From Plotosus lineatus (lineage: Eukaryota > Chordata > Actinopteri > Siluriformes > Plotosidae), in contig CM045746.1 in the NCBI GenBank assembly GCA_024760905.1, forward strand, positions 14,292,966-14,356,965: DNA of 64,000 nt, given 5' to 3'. Position numbers and translations under genes: made by a program. Each line of letters begins with the position of its first letter. The stretch's first letter is position 1. Positions 11,385 through 23,100 of this stretch are shown in pieces. A model generated the notes under the pieces. That model was given only the letters and a program-made list of their open reading frames with translations. It ran no database searches and was not told the origin of the DNA.

Positions 11385-12226
11385 CTATGGGTGGGAAAAC
11401 AAAAGTTCAGCGAGCGAACTAGCCGTACTTTTACAAAAAACACGTTTTAAATACAAAAAAAAGCTTCCACAATATAACGCCGACCATACACCGACAAAAT
11501 AAAGCATCAACAAATCTCAAGTTACCGTGAACCCATTCAGAGTTAAGTTCGAGTTTGAAAACAGGCGGAGAGAATTAGCCTGAGTAGCTCGCTAGCATTG
11601 AACGATCACACCACAGTAATTTTCTACACTGGTTTTCATCTCTTCTACTCGTTTAATATCAGTTTGAATATTGGGTCACACTTAAATTCCTGGCCCACAA
11701 TACAGCAGTTTGATAAATTCCTCAGAAAGACATCTAAATAATTCATAACACGCCCAACAAAGCTTTAAGTTCATGCTAACATGCTAGCTGGCTGTGTGGA
11801 GACACTGTGGCCTAGTTATTACCGCGCTAGGCCTCAAACTATTAGCTTGGGTTTCACACAACACTGACATTCAGAAAAAGCTCAACTTGAAAACCTTCGA
11901 ATTATTTTCAATAAACAACAACAATTTCCATTCAGAGTATCGATTTAAAATTCCTGATTAAAATTACTGCAACTTTACGCAACAGAAAACAAACTATTAT
12001 TTACTTGTTTGGCTTTACAACTCCAGTACGACTTCCACCCTCGTTTTCTTAACACCGGCAACTCAGTAAAACATAAAAATAATCCTAATAATAATAATAA
12101 ACATCAGTCCGTCCCTCAATAAGCAACTTCACGATAAGGCGAGGATCCGAACATCTCAAACTACCACGACTACCTCAGCATCTGCGACTCTGCACCACCG
12201 AATTCAAACCTCCTGTCAGGATTTAC
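11385..12226 (-). other. Probable PDS5A 5' UTR intron
   Basis: Sequence between the acceptor upstream of the first coding exon and a candidate donor at 12226. No repeat or frame was recognised. Its intron status is inferred from the splice signals only. Confidence 0.4.
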
Positions 12227-12560
12227 CTCACGAACAACTTGCTGTTTAATTCATTGGACAATTTCGGGTTTTGGTGAGCTTTTAGTTTCACCACCAAAAA
12301 AAGCGGCTCCTCTCTTTTCACACAGTGCTGTTTCAAAAAAAAAAAAAAAAAAAAAGAAAGTGGAGCCACGGCGCCCCCAGTCGGACTGAACGAAGCCTGA
12401 ACGGGCTCTGAGGGGGCGGGAGCAACTGCAACGACTCTACTGTACTGTCGCGCGCACAAAATCTGTGAAGAATAAAACAACTCAGGAGCACTAAGGTTGC
12501 CACGTTCGAGTAATAAATCCCCGACAGAAAGAACGACACCGAAAGAGGCGGGAAGAACAC
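12227..12560 (-). promoter_or_regulatory. Candidate PDS5A non-coding first exon and promoter region
   Basis: On the minus strand a good donor, TTCGTGAG|GTAAATCC, falls at 12227/12226, upstream of the acceptor at 11385. Just upstream lies a locally GC-richer, CpG-containing stretch (GGCGCCCCCAGTCGG near 12370 and GTCGCGCGCAC near 12447). It is the best placed segment for the PDS5A transcription start. A poly-A run on the plus strand at 12336-12355 interrupts it. No TATA box was seen. The assignment is inference. Confidence 0.35.
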
Positions 12561-12791
12561 CAGGCACTGTACAACACACAAAATATTATTAAGTATAAGA
12601 TAATCAATTAAGGTTTCCTGATCAGTGTAACACATCCCCGTCGGATTGAAGGGGGAATTGAGGGTCGGGACGGACCAGCAGACACTGTACCATACAGACA
12701 CAATCGTAAAGGATCATTCACGCTAAGCATTGAGGTTGCCAGACACATGTAAATATCCCCGTCTCCAGAATGATAAGTGAGGAGACACCAG

Positions 12792-12793
<2 letters not shown>

Positions 12794-12823
<30 letters not shown>
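12794..12823. repeat. CA microsatellite
   Basis: An uninterrupted CA dinucleotide run of about 30 bp in the PDS5A-N4BP2 interval. Confidence 0.95.
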
Positions 12824-12827
<4 letters not shown>

Positions 12828-13094
12828 ATATGCACATTGGGATAATTGGCCGTATTGAAGTTCCCCTAGGTGTGTGTTCATTTATTTCCTGAACCGCTTA
12901 ATTGTCCTAGGGTCATGGAGAATCTGGAGTCTAACTCAACCAACTATATTATATTAGTATACATACAAAATATTATCAAATACATATCAATGCTACTCTA
13001 TTTGATCATTACTACACCATCCTACATTATTTATCAGTTAGGTTTTTTTTTTAATAATACTGTATTGATTTATTGGTACATGAAATTTGTTTTG

Positions 13095-13360
13095 GGGGCG
13101 GTGGTGGCCTGGTGGAAAGGGTGCTGGATCAGTGATCCTAAGGTTGGGGGTTTAAGCCCCACTCTGAACAGGTTGTCACTATCTATGGTGTGAGGTTCAT
13201 GTAAAACAACCATTACTGACTTTCGACAAGTCGGCTGCAAAGCCGTCAGCGTGTTTCTCCCCTATAATGTTCTGGTGAGCTTGTGTACTATGCCCTCGGA
13301 TGGGTGCCAGCCTCCCCATGACCCTAATTAGGATTCAGCGGTCACAGAAAACGAATAAAC
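13095..13360 (+). mobile_element. SINE family S2, full or nearly full
   Basis: A tRNA-like head (GGTGGCCTGGTGGAAAGGGT as A-box region, GGTTTAAGCCCC as B box) is followed by the same CACTGTCTATGGTG..ATGTAAAA body as S1, but the tail is GACCCTAATTAGGATTCAGC and ends GAAAACGAATAAAC. It lies in the intergenic interval. Confidence 0.75.
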
Positions 13361-13563
13361 TTTCTTTTAGGCCTCTGTCACTTATACTCCCAGTGTCTTC
13401 AATGTTTTTAGTTTTTATTTTATATTTTATTGCTACTGTATGTAAATTTATTTCCCTCAATGGATTATTGAATAAAGTACAGTAATTTATTCATATATCT
13501 AATCTATCTCTAGCCAAAGATGGAGTACAACTTAAACATCTCACCAGTCCATCACAGGGCCAA

Positions 13564-13564
<1 letters not shown>

Positions 13565-13647
<83 letters not shown>

Positions 13648-13655
13648 ACACACAC
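13565..13655. repeat. CA microsatellite, about 90 bp
   Basis: A long CA run with one CATA interruption near the right end. It is flanked by 'AGTCCATCACAGGGCCAAT' and 'GGGGCAATTTGGAACAG'-type text, which belongs to a decayed S3 SINE. Confidence 0.95.
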
Positions 13656-13863
13656 AAAACCATTTACATGCGCACCCACACCTTGGGGCAATTTGGAACA
13701 GTCATTGAGTCCAATCTGCAAAATCACAACTATTTACACTTGCCCCAAGGTGCTTAAATCTTTGTAATACAGTACTATGTGTACATTTAGAAAATAATAA
13801 ACAGGACATCAGCGATTTGAATGCTACAGAAAATCATTGTATAAATAAGCAGTACAGTATTTC

Positions 13864-14174
13864 TGGGCAGTAGTGGCCTGATGGTAAAGGTGCTGGATCA
13901 CTGATCCTAAGGTTGGGGGTTCAACAACTAAGCTGGGTTATCAAAGGACGGTCCTGTCTCTCACTGTCTATGGTGTGAGGTTCATGTAAAAGAACAATTG
14001 CTGACTTTTGACAAAGGTAGCAGCAAAGCCGTCAGCGTGTTTCTGCCCTAAGATGGCCTGGCGAGCCGTCCAGGGTGTACTCTGCCCTCGCCCAGAGTCG
14101 GCTGGGATGGGCGCCAGCCTCCCCTGTGACCCTAATTAGGATTAAGTGGTTACAGAAAATGAACAAATGAATGG
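13864..14174 (+). mobile_element. SINE family S2
   Basis: Head GGGCAGTAGTGGCCTGATGG with a GGGTTCAA B-box remnant, shared body, then GATGGCCTGGCGAGC and the tail CCTAATTAGGATTAAGTGG ending GAACAAATGAATGGAATG. This is the clearest example of the S2 tail in the window. Confidence 0.8.
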
Positions 14175-14666
14175 AATGAGCCGTATTTCCAATGGCTTAT
14201 AGTACAGTATTCTCCAACAAGGAGTCGATTCTCCAATTGTAAAACATTGAGAGTCGATTAGTTCACTCGACTAAACGATTCCCTTGTTCAGGCTAGTTTC
14301 ACAATTTTTGCACTCTCGTCCACAGAACATTCCCAACATGTATTGTCTTAAATATATCCATAAACCACATTTTGGGTTTATGCACTTAATAAACATTGCT
14401 TTTTTTTGTTTTATGGGGTTACTTTTGGTGGTATTGACTTCCAACACCTGCGAAAAAAGAATCATTTAAATGTGTGCTGATTCACATGATTGCTGTAAAT
14501 AAAAGCCTAGTGCTATTAAAGTCAGAGAGAGGTTAGGATCGAACCGAACATTAAAATAGCGCGCCTGAATATTTCACCATCCTAAATAGTACCGTAGTAC
14601 CTTAAAATACCAAACGTAAATGGGATGACTTGAATAAGCAATCCCTTGTCAGGTTTTTGTTCATTC
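14175..14666. other. Intergenic, unassigned
   Basis: Sequence between an S2 SINE and the RTE LINE, with small AT-rich frames and nothing recognised. Confidence 0.45.
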
Positions 14667-15632
14667 ATGTATGAGATGTAAGACAGTGGTGAGGTGTGCT
14701 GTCGGTGTGACAGAAGAGTTCAAGGTGGAGGTGGGACTGCATCAAGGGTCAGCTCTGAGACCCTTCTTGTTTGCTATGGTGATGGACAGGCTGACAGACG
14801 AGGTTAGACACGATACCCCATGGACTATGATGTTTGCAGATGACATTGTGATCTGTAGTGAGAGCAGAGAACAAGTGCAGGAAAATCTAGAGAGGTGAAG
14901 GTATGCCCTGGAAAGGAGGGGAATGAAGGTTAGCCTCAGTAAGACAGAATACATGTGTGTGAATGACAAGAACCCAAGAGGAACGGTGAGGTTACAGGGA
15001 GCAGAGATAAGGAAGGTGGAGGATTTTAAGTACTTAGGTTCAACAATCCAGAGCAATGGAGAGTGTGGAAAAGAGGTGAAGAAGCGTGTGCAGGCAGGTT
15101 GGAATGGTTGGAGAAAAGTGTCCGGTGTGATGCGGGATAGGAGGGTATCGGCAAGAATGAAAGGAAAAGTGTACAAGACGGTGATGAGGCCAGCGATGTT
15201 GTATGGTTTAGAAACAGTGGCCCTGCGGAAAAGACAGGAGGCAGAGCTGGAGGTAGCAGAGATGGAAATATTGAGGTTCTCTTTGGGAGTAACGAGGATG
15301 GATAGGATCAGGAATGAGCACATCAGTGGGACAGCACATGTAAGACTTTTTGGAGACAAAGTCATAAAGTCATAGAGGCTAGATTGAGATGGTTTGGACA
15401 TGTACAGAGGAGGGATAGTGAGTATATAGTAGTATAGTAGTAAGATGCTGAGGTTGGAACTACCAGGCAGAAGGCCTAGAGGAAGACCAAAGAGAAGATT
15501 TATGGATGTGGTGAAGGAGGACATGAAGGCAGTTGGTGAAAAAGAAGAAGATGCAGAGGACAGGGTGAGATGCAGGCAGATGATTCGCTGTGGCGACCCC
15601 TGAAGGGAACAGCCGAAAGGAAACGAAGAAGA
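14667..15632 (+). mobile_element. RTE-clade LINE, 5'-truncated copy 1 (dead)
   Basis: The frame reads the second half of an RTE/BovB-type reverse transcriptase: QGSALRPFLFAMVMDRLTDEV, the catalytic MMFADDIVI motif, [18 protein letters not shown], then [20 protein letters not shown] and [19 protein letters not shown] replaces the expected Trp codon at 14896-14898, and a frameshift follows near 15370. The 3' end is GATTCGCTGTGGCGACCCC, AGGGAACAGCCGAAAGGAA and a GAAGAAGATG tail. Translated relatives are commonly annotated as craniofacial development protein 2-like. The element ends about 150 bp before the N4BP2 start codon. Confidence 0.85.
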
Positions 15633-15782
15633 TGAGTGTAATTCCGAGCCTCACCACTAGTAGCGCTGTTTGATTTCTTCCCCAAAAGGACTGTTTCGTC
15701 ACTTCGTCCAAATGTTGTCTTGCTCTGTGTGGCTGCAAAACTTGTCAATACAGTCTTGGAGTTTAAGAGTCGAGCTGGCAGA
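15633..15782 (+). promoter_or_regulatory. N4BP2 5' UTR / proximal upstream segment
   Basis: Only about 150 bp of non-repeat sequence separates the RTE tail from the N4BP2 ATG. It contains CpGs and the start context GGCAGAATGCC. Whether transcription starts here, or a 5' UTR intron spans the LINE, cannot be told from sequence. Confidence 0.4.
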
Positions 15783-16014
15783 ATGCCGAAGAAGAAGAAA
15801 AATGGACCCGGCGCAGCCGCAGGACAGCCAGGGGAAAATCCTATCGTGATTTCAAATCCCGGTTCAGGATCAGCCGTGGGTCCACACAACCTCGCGACGA
15901 TGTCTGAATTCCCTTCCCAGAACAAGGACGAGATAGTGGCGAGTATGCACGATATGTTTTCTCACTTGGATCCTGACGTCATTTATATCGTGCTCTCCGA
16001 GGCTGATTTTAAAG
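15783..16014 (+). CDS. n4bp2: N4BP2 exon 1 (residues 1-77, phase 1 end)
   Basis: Starts MPKKKKNG, corresponding to the basic MPRRRKN-type start of mammalian N4BP2; an in-frame upstream Met at 15720 lacks that match. The exon ends in the CUE domain ([20 protein letters not shown]). The donor AAAG|GTGAGT is strong. The CUE fold binds ubiquitin; the usual MFP-type motif is represented by MFSHLDP. Confidence 0.9.
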
Positions 16015-17595
16015 GTGAGTCAGGAATATGTTGATCAATTTGTGAAGTTAGTAAAATCATCCCGAGTTGAACTTTATAAGACAAGGCTGGGTTTAAACAT
16101 ACAGTCTGTGACGTTGTGCTTGGATTTCAAAATGAAACTAACCTTAGTGACGTCATAATATCCCTACTCGTTGGACCGATTACATCACGTGACACTAATC
16201 AGGGTCTCTCGCTCCCGTTGCCCCACAGCACTTGTGGTCGGGGGCAGTGGTGGTCTAGTGGATAGGGCGTAGGATCGCTGATCGAAGGTTGTCGGTTTGA
16301 GTCCCCACAGGGTTGTCACTGTCTCCCCCCCCCAGTGCCGCTAACTATGTTATCAAAGGCGGACCATGTCTCTCACTGTCTCACTGTGAGAGGCATGTAA
16401 AAGAACCATTGCGTGTTTATACGACCTGGAAAGGGATGGGCGCCGCCAGGCCAAATCAGCCCAATTCGAAGTGAAGTGACTTGTGGTCGAGGGGAACAAC
16501 CCTGTGAACAACTCACCACCATCATAGGGCCAACATACGCACACCTGGAGCAAAAATCGGAACAAACAGTTAAGCCTAATGTGTATTCGGACTGCTGGAG
16601 GAGACTGGAGTACCCTGAGTAAACCCAACCAAGCATGGGGAGAATGTGTGGAGCAGGGGTGGCTTATTGGTTAAGATCAGAAGGTCAGCGGTTCAATCCC
16701 CACTGTCACCATTGTTGGGCCATTGAGCAAGGCTCTTAACCCTCAGTTGATCAGTTGTATAGTAAAACAGATAATTGTAAGTTGCTCTGAATAGGAACAT
16801 AGACTGTCTGTCTTCCTTTCGGCTTTTTCCCTTTTAATCATCTGATTCGCACGTTTGATTTGGCAGAGGTCGGATGCCCTTCCTGTCACAACCATTTTAG
16901 CAAGGGACAGAAACATGCTGATGACTTTGCAGCGACTCTTTACGAAAGTCAGCAATGGTTCTTTTACATGCCTCTCACCATAGACAGTGAGAGACATGGC
17001 CTGCCTTTGATAACCCAGTTAGCTGCACTGGGGGGGGGGACAGTGACAACCTTGCGGAGAGTGGACTCGAACCCCCAACCTTTGGATCAGCGATCCAGCG
17101 CCCTATACCACTAGACCACCACTGCCCCATAATAGGAGCATAGACCAAATGCTGCAAATTTATCTTTCACCTAAATGTACACAGAAATAACATCACTGAG
17201 CCCGGGAAGCAAACCCAGGTCCTTTTGACTAGGTAGCGAGCTGTTCAGGGTATACAGTATCCCACCTTCAGCTCCTATTAGGGTGTCAGAGAGGCCGGAG
17301 CCTGCGAAGGTGGGATACACGTTCAACAGCTTGCTAGACCATCACAGGGCAACACAAACAACCATTTACGCTCACATCACACCTGGAGCAATTTGATTCA
17401 AGATTCAAGAGTTTTTTGTTGTCATTATACAATCAATAGAAATTACACAATCAATAGAAATTTAAACTCTGTAACTATGAATCAGAACCAAACACTGAGA
17501 TACACAATATGCACATTGAGGCATTGTGGGATGGATTTAGTGTCCTTTAACAAACAATTGATGTCTGTGAGTGAGTATGTGTCAGTGGAGGATGA

Positions 17596-17657
<62 letters not shown>

Positions 17658-20060
17658 ATTGATGGGGTGGAGGGGTGATGACTTTCACCACTCTCGGGTA
17701 AACCTAATTTTTAAGTGTGGTTGTGCTGGTCTCGATGTTTCTGTACCACTTTCCCTGAAGGAAGTGGTACAAACCGTCCATTTCCCGAGTGTGTGGTATC
17801 TGTTGCAAAGTGGTTGGCCTTCTTCTGGACCCGGGCAGCAGATATTGTATCTAAATCTAGACAGCAGCCCACGATCTCCTGTGCATTTCTCTCCACCTGG
17901 GCCAAGTCCTTTCTGTCCTTAGCAGTGCAGCTGCCGTCCACACTGTTGCACTGAGGTAGAGAAAACATTCTATTGTAGCGCTGTACAAGTTCTTGAGCAG
18001 CTGAGAGGAGAGTCCAGTACGTTTTATCTTCCTGAGGAAGAAAAGCCATTGTTGGGTCTTCTTCACCAGGTGTTAGGAGTGAACAGGCCAAGACAGATCA
18101 GATGGATGCCCAGGAACTTAATGCTGTCCACATACTCCCTATGAATACAAAGAGGAGCGTACGCTGTCTTCCTGATCCTCCTATTAAGTCAACTATGACC
18201 TCTTTGGTCTTGCTAATGTTCAGAGTGAGGTTATTAATTGAATACCAGCTAACCAGGTGCTGAATCTCCTCTCTGTATTATTATTTATTATTATTATGGA
18301 TTCTCGTATAGCGCATAATTCATACACACGTATGCTCAATGCGCTCGTCACCACCGTGCGGCACCAGTTATTGCGTTGTTCTATCCTTTTGATGCTGAGC
18401 GCCAAGCAGGAAGCAACAACTCCCAAATTTTAATGTCTTATGGTATGACACGGCCGGATTCGAATTCCGACCTTCCGGAGGATAAAGCGGACGCTCTACC
18501 AACTGAGCTAAATCCCCGGTCTCTCTGTAGTGGGTTTCATCATTGTCTGATATGAGGCCTACCATTCATACTGTTGTCAGCAGAATTCACAAATATGTTT
18601 GTGGAGTGAATGGCAGAGCAGTCATGTGTAAAGAGGCTGAAGAGGACTGGGCTGAGCACACGGCCCTGTGGTGTCCCAGTGTTCAGGATCAGGGTGGATG
18701 ATGTAGAGTTCCTTATCCTTACCATTTGAGAATGGTTGGTGGGAAAGTCCTTGATGTCCTTGGCTGACAGTCCCAAGTTGTAGAACTTCAGTACCAGCCT
18801 CTCCAGGGCAAACAGTGTTAAAAGCTGAACTGAAGTCCACAAACAGCATCCTGCCATAAGTGTTCAGGTGCTTCAGGTGAGTAGTCATTGCTGTGTGAAG
18901 TGCTAGAGAGACAACATCCTCCGTAGGGTGGTTCTCCCTGTAGGGTGAATTGAAAGCTGTCCAGCTCTGCATAGAATCCTTGATGTGGTTAAAGAGGATC
19001 CTCTCAAAGCATTTCATGATTATCATGAGTCAGGGCAACCAGTTGATAGTCATTGAGGCAGGAGGTGTTTGATTTTTTTTTTTGGGTGCAGGCACAATGA
19101 TAATGGACATGAGGCAGAAAGGGATCATAGCAAGCTTCAGGGACAGGTTGAAAATGTCCAGGAAAACTCCTGCCAGCTGTTCAGTGTATAATTTCAGGGT
19201 CCAGCCCGACACCTTATCTGGTCCTGCAGCCGTGTTGTCATTGATTTTCTTCAGGGTAGAACATACTTGGTGTTGCTGTAGGATGAGGGGCTGCTGCTCC
19301 TCTGGGGGTGGAGTGTGGGGGGGTACAGTCTCCTTGCTGCTCGATGATTCAAGGCATGCAAAGAAGCTGTTCAGGGTGTCAGACAGAGTGGACTCATGGC
19401 TGTCTGGTGGGCGGTATGCTTTTAGTCTGTGATGGTCCTTGTACCTTTCCACATGTTGAATGGTTGTTGATTGGGTTGTTGTTTTGAACAGACACTTAGC
19501 CTAATATGCATGTTTTTGGACTGTGGGAAGAAACTGGCATGCTCAGAGAAAACACACACTGGGAGAACATGCAAGTTTCAGACAGAAACGCCCCCGCAGA
19601 ACTCTGAATTTGAACCCAGGATCATCTTGCTGTGAGACAGACATGATAACCATTATGCCGCTGTGCTGCCATGTTTAGTTCCTTTTCTGTAACTGCTTAA
19701 TCCGAATTAGGGTCATGGAGAGGCTAGTGCCCATCCCAGCCAACTCCGGGAAAGGGAAGAGTACACCCTGGACAGCTCACCAGGCCACTGCAGGGCAGAA
19801 GCATGCTCATGGCTTTGCAGCCTACTCTTGTCGAAAGTCAGCAATGGTTGTTTTTTACATGCCTCACACCATAGACAGTAAGAGACATGGCCGGCCTTGA
19901 ATAACCCAGTTAGCTGCACTGGGGGGGACAGTGACAACCTGTGTTGAGTGGGGCTTGAACCCCCAACCTTAGGATCAGTGATCCAGCACCTATTGAGGTT
20001 TTGCAGTCACATGACCCCAATACCTTCATACGCCATCTTGGACGGCAAGCGTGATCCAGA

Positions 20061-20131
<71 letters not shown>

Positions 20132-20135
20132 CTCA

Positions 20136-20198
<63 letters not shown>

Positions 20199-23100
20199 TT
20201 CACTAAGCATGGCTTCAACAACCACCGATAATGACAGCGAAAGCAAAATATGTGAGAGTGTCGAAGGCAAAAGCAATGACACTATAACATTATCAGACAT
20301 TGTCAATCATCTGACAGGTCACCACAGGGCGTGGTATTTGAGTAAAATAAAGCAGCTGGGGTTTGCCGATCCATATCTAATGCCGCAGTCAATGTTTAGG
20401 AATGTGTTAGAATGCGACCATTCTTCCCTTCCTGCTTTTGCCTACTTGGATCTTTGTACATATCTTGTCCACGGCCCGTCTCCATTTACTGGCAAAGAGT
20501 TAAAAGGTTACAAATCAATGGAAGCTTACAAGTATTTTGTTGGCGGATTTGTAAGCTGTATGCAACAATGGAAGCCAGGAACCTGGAAGAGAGACTATAG
20601 TACAGTACAATACAGTACAGTACAGTACCACCTCATAACGGCTAAGGTGCGTGTTCTGTCCCCAAATAGAGCTACACAAACAAGCGCTTATGCAATAATA
20701 AATTACAATTATCACTGCTTATAATGGTTGTATAAATTCACATATTTTGTTTATATATAAGCATATAAAGTGTATATAGAAATTTTTAATTTTTATCGCA
20801 TCAATTTTATTTTTACCGGATGCTACCTCAATGACCATAGCCACCATATAATGATAATTGGCTATTTATAATTGGCTATTATCATTATATGGTGGCTATT
20901 TACCCTATACAAAGTGTTCGCTGCATATTCTACTGTATTCTGTAGGCTTCCAGTCTTTCCTATTTACTACTGCGATCCACTTGACTTTTCTGTCCGGAAT
21001 AATAATGGGGCCAATAAGTATTGGGCAACGTAAAAATGTGCAAGTTCACCCATTTAAAAAGATAAGAGAAGTTTATAATTTTCATCATAGGTACACATCA
21101 TATGAGTTTTAAACAATTTATTTGTGAAAATGGGAGGACATTAAGTATTGGGCAACTAGAAAACAAACATTATTTCGGCCCCCACTCGTTAACAGTATGA
21201 ATGACACCTGTTTGAACTGATTAGATGCATAAAGAGACACCTTCAAACCTGCACACACCTTCAAACTGTCAGACTGCAGTCTTCACCATGACCAAGACCA
21301 GAGAGCTTCCCAAAGACACCAGAGATAAAATTGTACAACTGCACAAAGCTGGGATGAGTCAAACTGCAATTGGTAAACAACTTTGTGAGAAAAGATCAAC
21401 AGTTGGAAACATTATTAGAAAATGGAAGAAGTATAACATCACTGACAACCTCCCTAGGAGTGGCGCTCCATGCAAGATCTCACCTCGTGGGGTTCAAAGG
21501 ATCCTGAGAACAGTGAGTAATCAGCCCAGAACCACACGGCAGGAACTGGTCAATGATTTGAAGACGACAGGAACCACCGTCACAAAGATGACAATAACTA
21601 ACACACTACGTCATCATGAGATGAAATCCTGCATTGCCCGAAAGGTTCCCCTACTAAACAAAAACCATGTAAAGGTCCATCTGAAATATGCTAAACACCA
21701 TCTGGACGATCCAGGGGAGGATTGGGAGAATGTGATGTGGTCAGATGAGACCAAAATTGAACTTTTTGGTTTAAACAGCACTCGCTGTGTTTGGAGGAAG
21801 AAGAATGCTGAGTTGCATCCCAAGAACACCATACCTACTGTGAAGCATGGGGGTGGACACATCATGCTTTGGGGATGCTTTTCTGCAAACGGGACAGGAA
21901 GACTGCACCATATCAATGGCAACATGAATGGGGCCATGTATTGTGACATTTTGGGTAAAAACCTCCTTCCCTCGGTCAGAGCATTAAAGATGAAACATTG
22001 CTGGGTCTTCCAGCATGATAACGATCCAAAGCACACAGCCAAGAAAACCAAGGAGTGGCTCCGTAAAAAGCATATCAAGGTTCTGGAGTGGCCTAGCCTG
22101 TCTCCAGACCTCAACCCAATCGAAAACCTGTGGAGGGAGTTAAAACTTCAAGTTGCCAAGCGACAGCCTTCAAACATCACAGCTCTAGAGAAGATCTGTG
22201 CAGAGGAGTGGGACAAAATACCAATTAAAGAACTACAGGAACCGTTTGACCTCTGTCATTGCCAACCAAGGCTACATTACAAAGTATTAAAAGTAACTTT
22301 TGCTGGCTGCCCAATACTTATTGGCCTCCCATTTTCACAAATAAATTGTTTAAAAATCATACAATGTGATTTCCTGGATTTTTTTTTTACATTCTGTCTC
22401 TCAAGCTTGATGTGTACCTATGATGAAAATTACAAACCTCTCTTGTCTTTTTAAATGGGTGAACTTGCACATTTTTACGTTGCCCAATATTTATTGGCCC
22501 CACTGTATTTTAAAATGTTTAGCAATGTTGAATGAGCGAGCGCCGTCCGGATCATGCCGTCCAATATGGCATATAAACATAAGTCACGTGACCCTGTGAA
22601 GTCACGTGCAAACCCTCAATACCACTAGGCCACCACTGCCCTTTTGTGCTGCCATGTCCATTGTTTATTTACATAAAAAGAAAAATCTATACAGTATATG
22701 TTTATGATGGTAATAGTTTTAGTGATGTGATAGGCTGGAGCCCTCTCACGTGGCACTGAGCAAAGGTGGGGTACATCTTGAACAGCCCACTAGACCATCA
22801 GAGCGCAACACAAATACAACCTTTCATACTCACATCCACACTTAAATGTAATTACGACATGTCCTTCAACTGTGGGAGGAAGCTCATGCAAGTACTTCTT
22901 ACTGGCAGAGGTGCTAATCGTTACGTGACACCCCCCCCCCCCCCCCAACACAGACACACCTGATTGAACTACGTATTTCGCTAATTAACAGCTCTTGTTG
23001 ACTTAAAATGGCTGTGTTGGAGCAAGGAAAGCTTTAAAATGTACAGCACCAGGGTTGATAACATCTGCTCTCAGACACATCTCTTCACACTCCCATTCAC

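Larger units (their letters stand above)
19993..22619 (+). mobile_element. TA-flanked transposon with long imperfect terminal inverted repeats
   Basis: Left end TTGAGGTTTTGCA and right end TGCAAACCCTCAA are inverted copies. The similarity continues inwards for about 60-75 bp (GTCACRTGAC, and CGCCATCTTGGACGGC against GCCGTCCAATATGGC). TA flanks both sides (19991-19992, 22620-22621), and the outside sequences join into one S2 SINE. It carries a CA microsatellite, one protein-coding stretch (20209-20724) and a Tc1 insertion (21002-22505); no transposase of its own was seen. The superfamily is not assigned. Confidence 0.7.

Noticed and set aside
12223..12701. Two 118-122-codon minus-strand frames near the PDS5A promoter
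   Set aside because: They contain a poly-Phe run from the A-tract and no domain; more probably UTR or promoter sequence.
14742..15524. 260-codon minus-strand open frame
   Set aside because: It is the antisense shadow of the RTE reverse transcriptase on the plus strand; the plus strand carries the FADD catalytic box.
15720..15782. Upstream in-frame Met as the N4BP2 start
   Set aside because: The Met at 15783 begins the family-typical basic MPKKKK; upstream residues show no relation to it.
18445..18520. Possible functional tRNA gene on the minus strand
   Set aside because: A and B boxes are present, but there is no complementary acceptor stem at the 3' side, and the unit has a SINE body and target duplication.
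19948..20208. In-frame extension of the YqaJ-like frame upstream of 20209
   Set aside because: It is S2 SINE sequence plus a His-Thr run from the CA microsatellite; the plausible start is the ATG at 20209.
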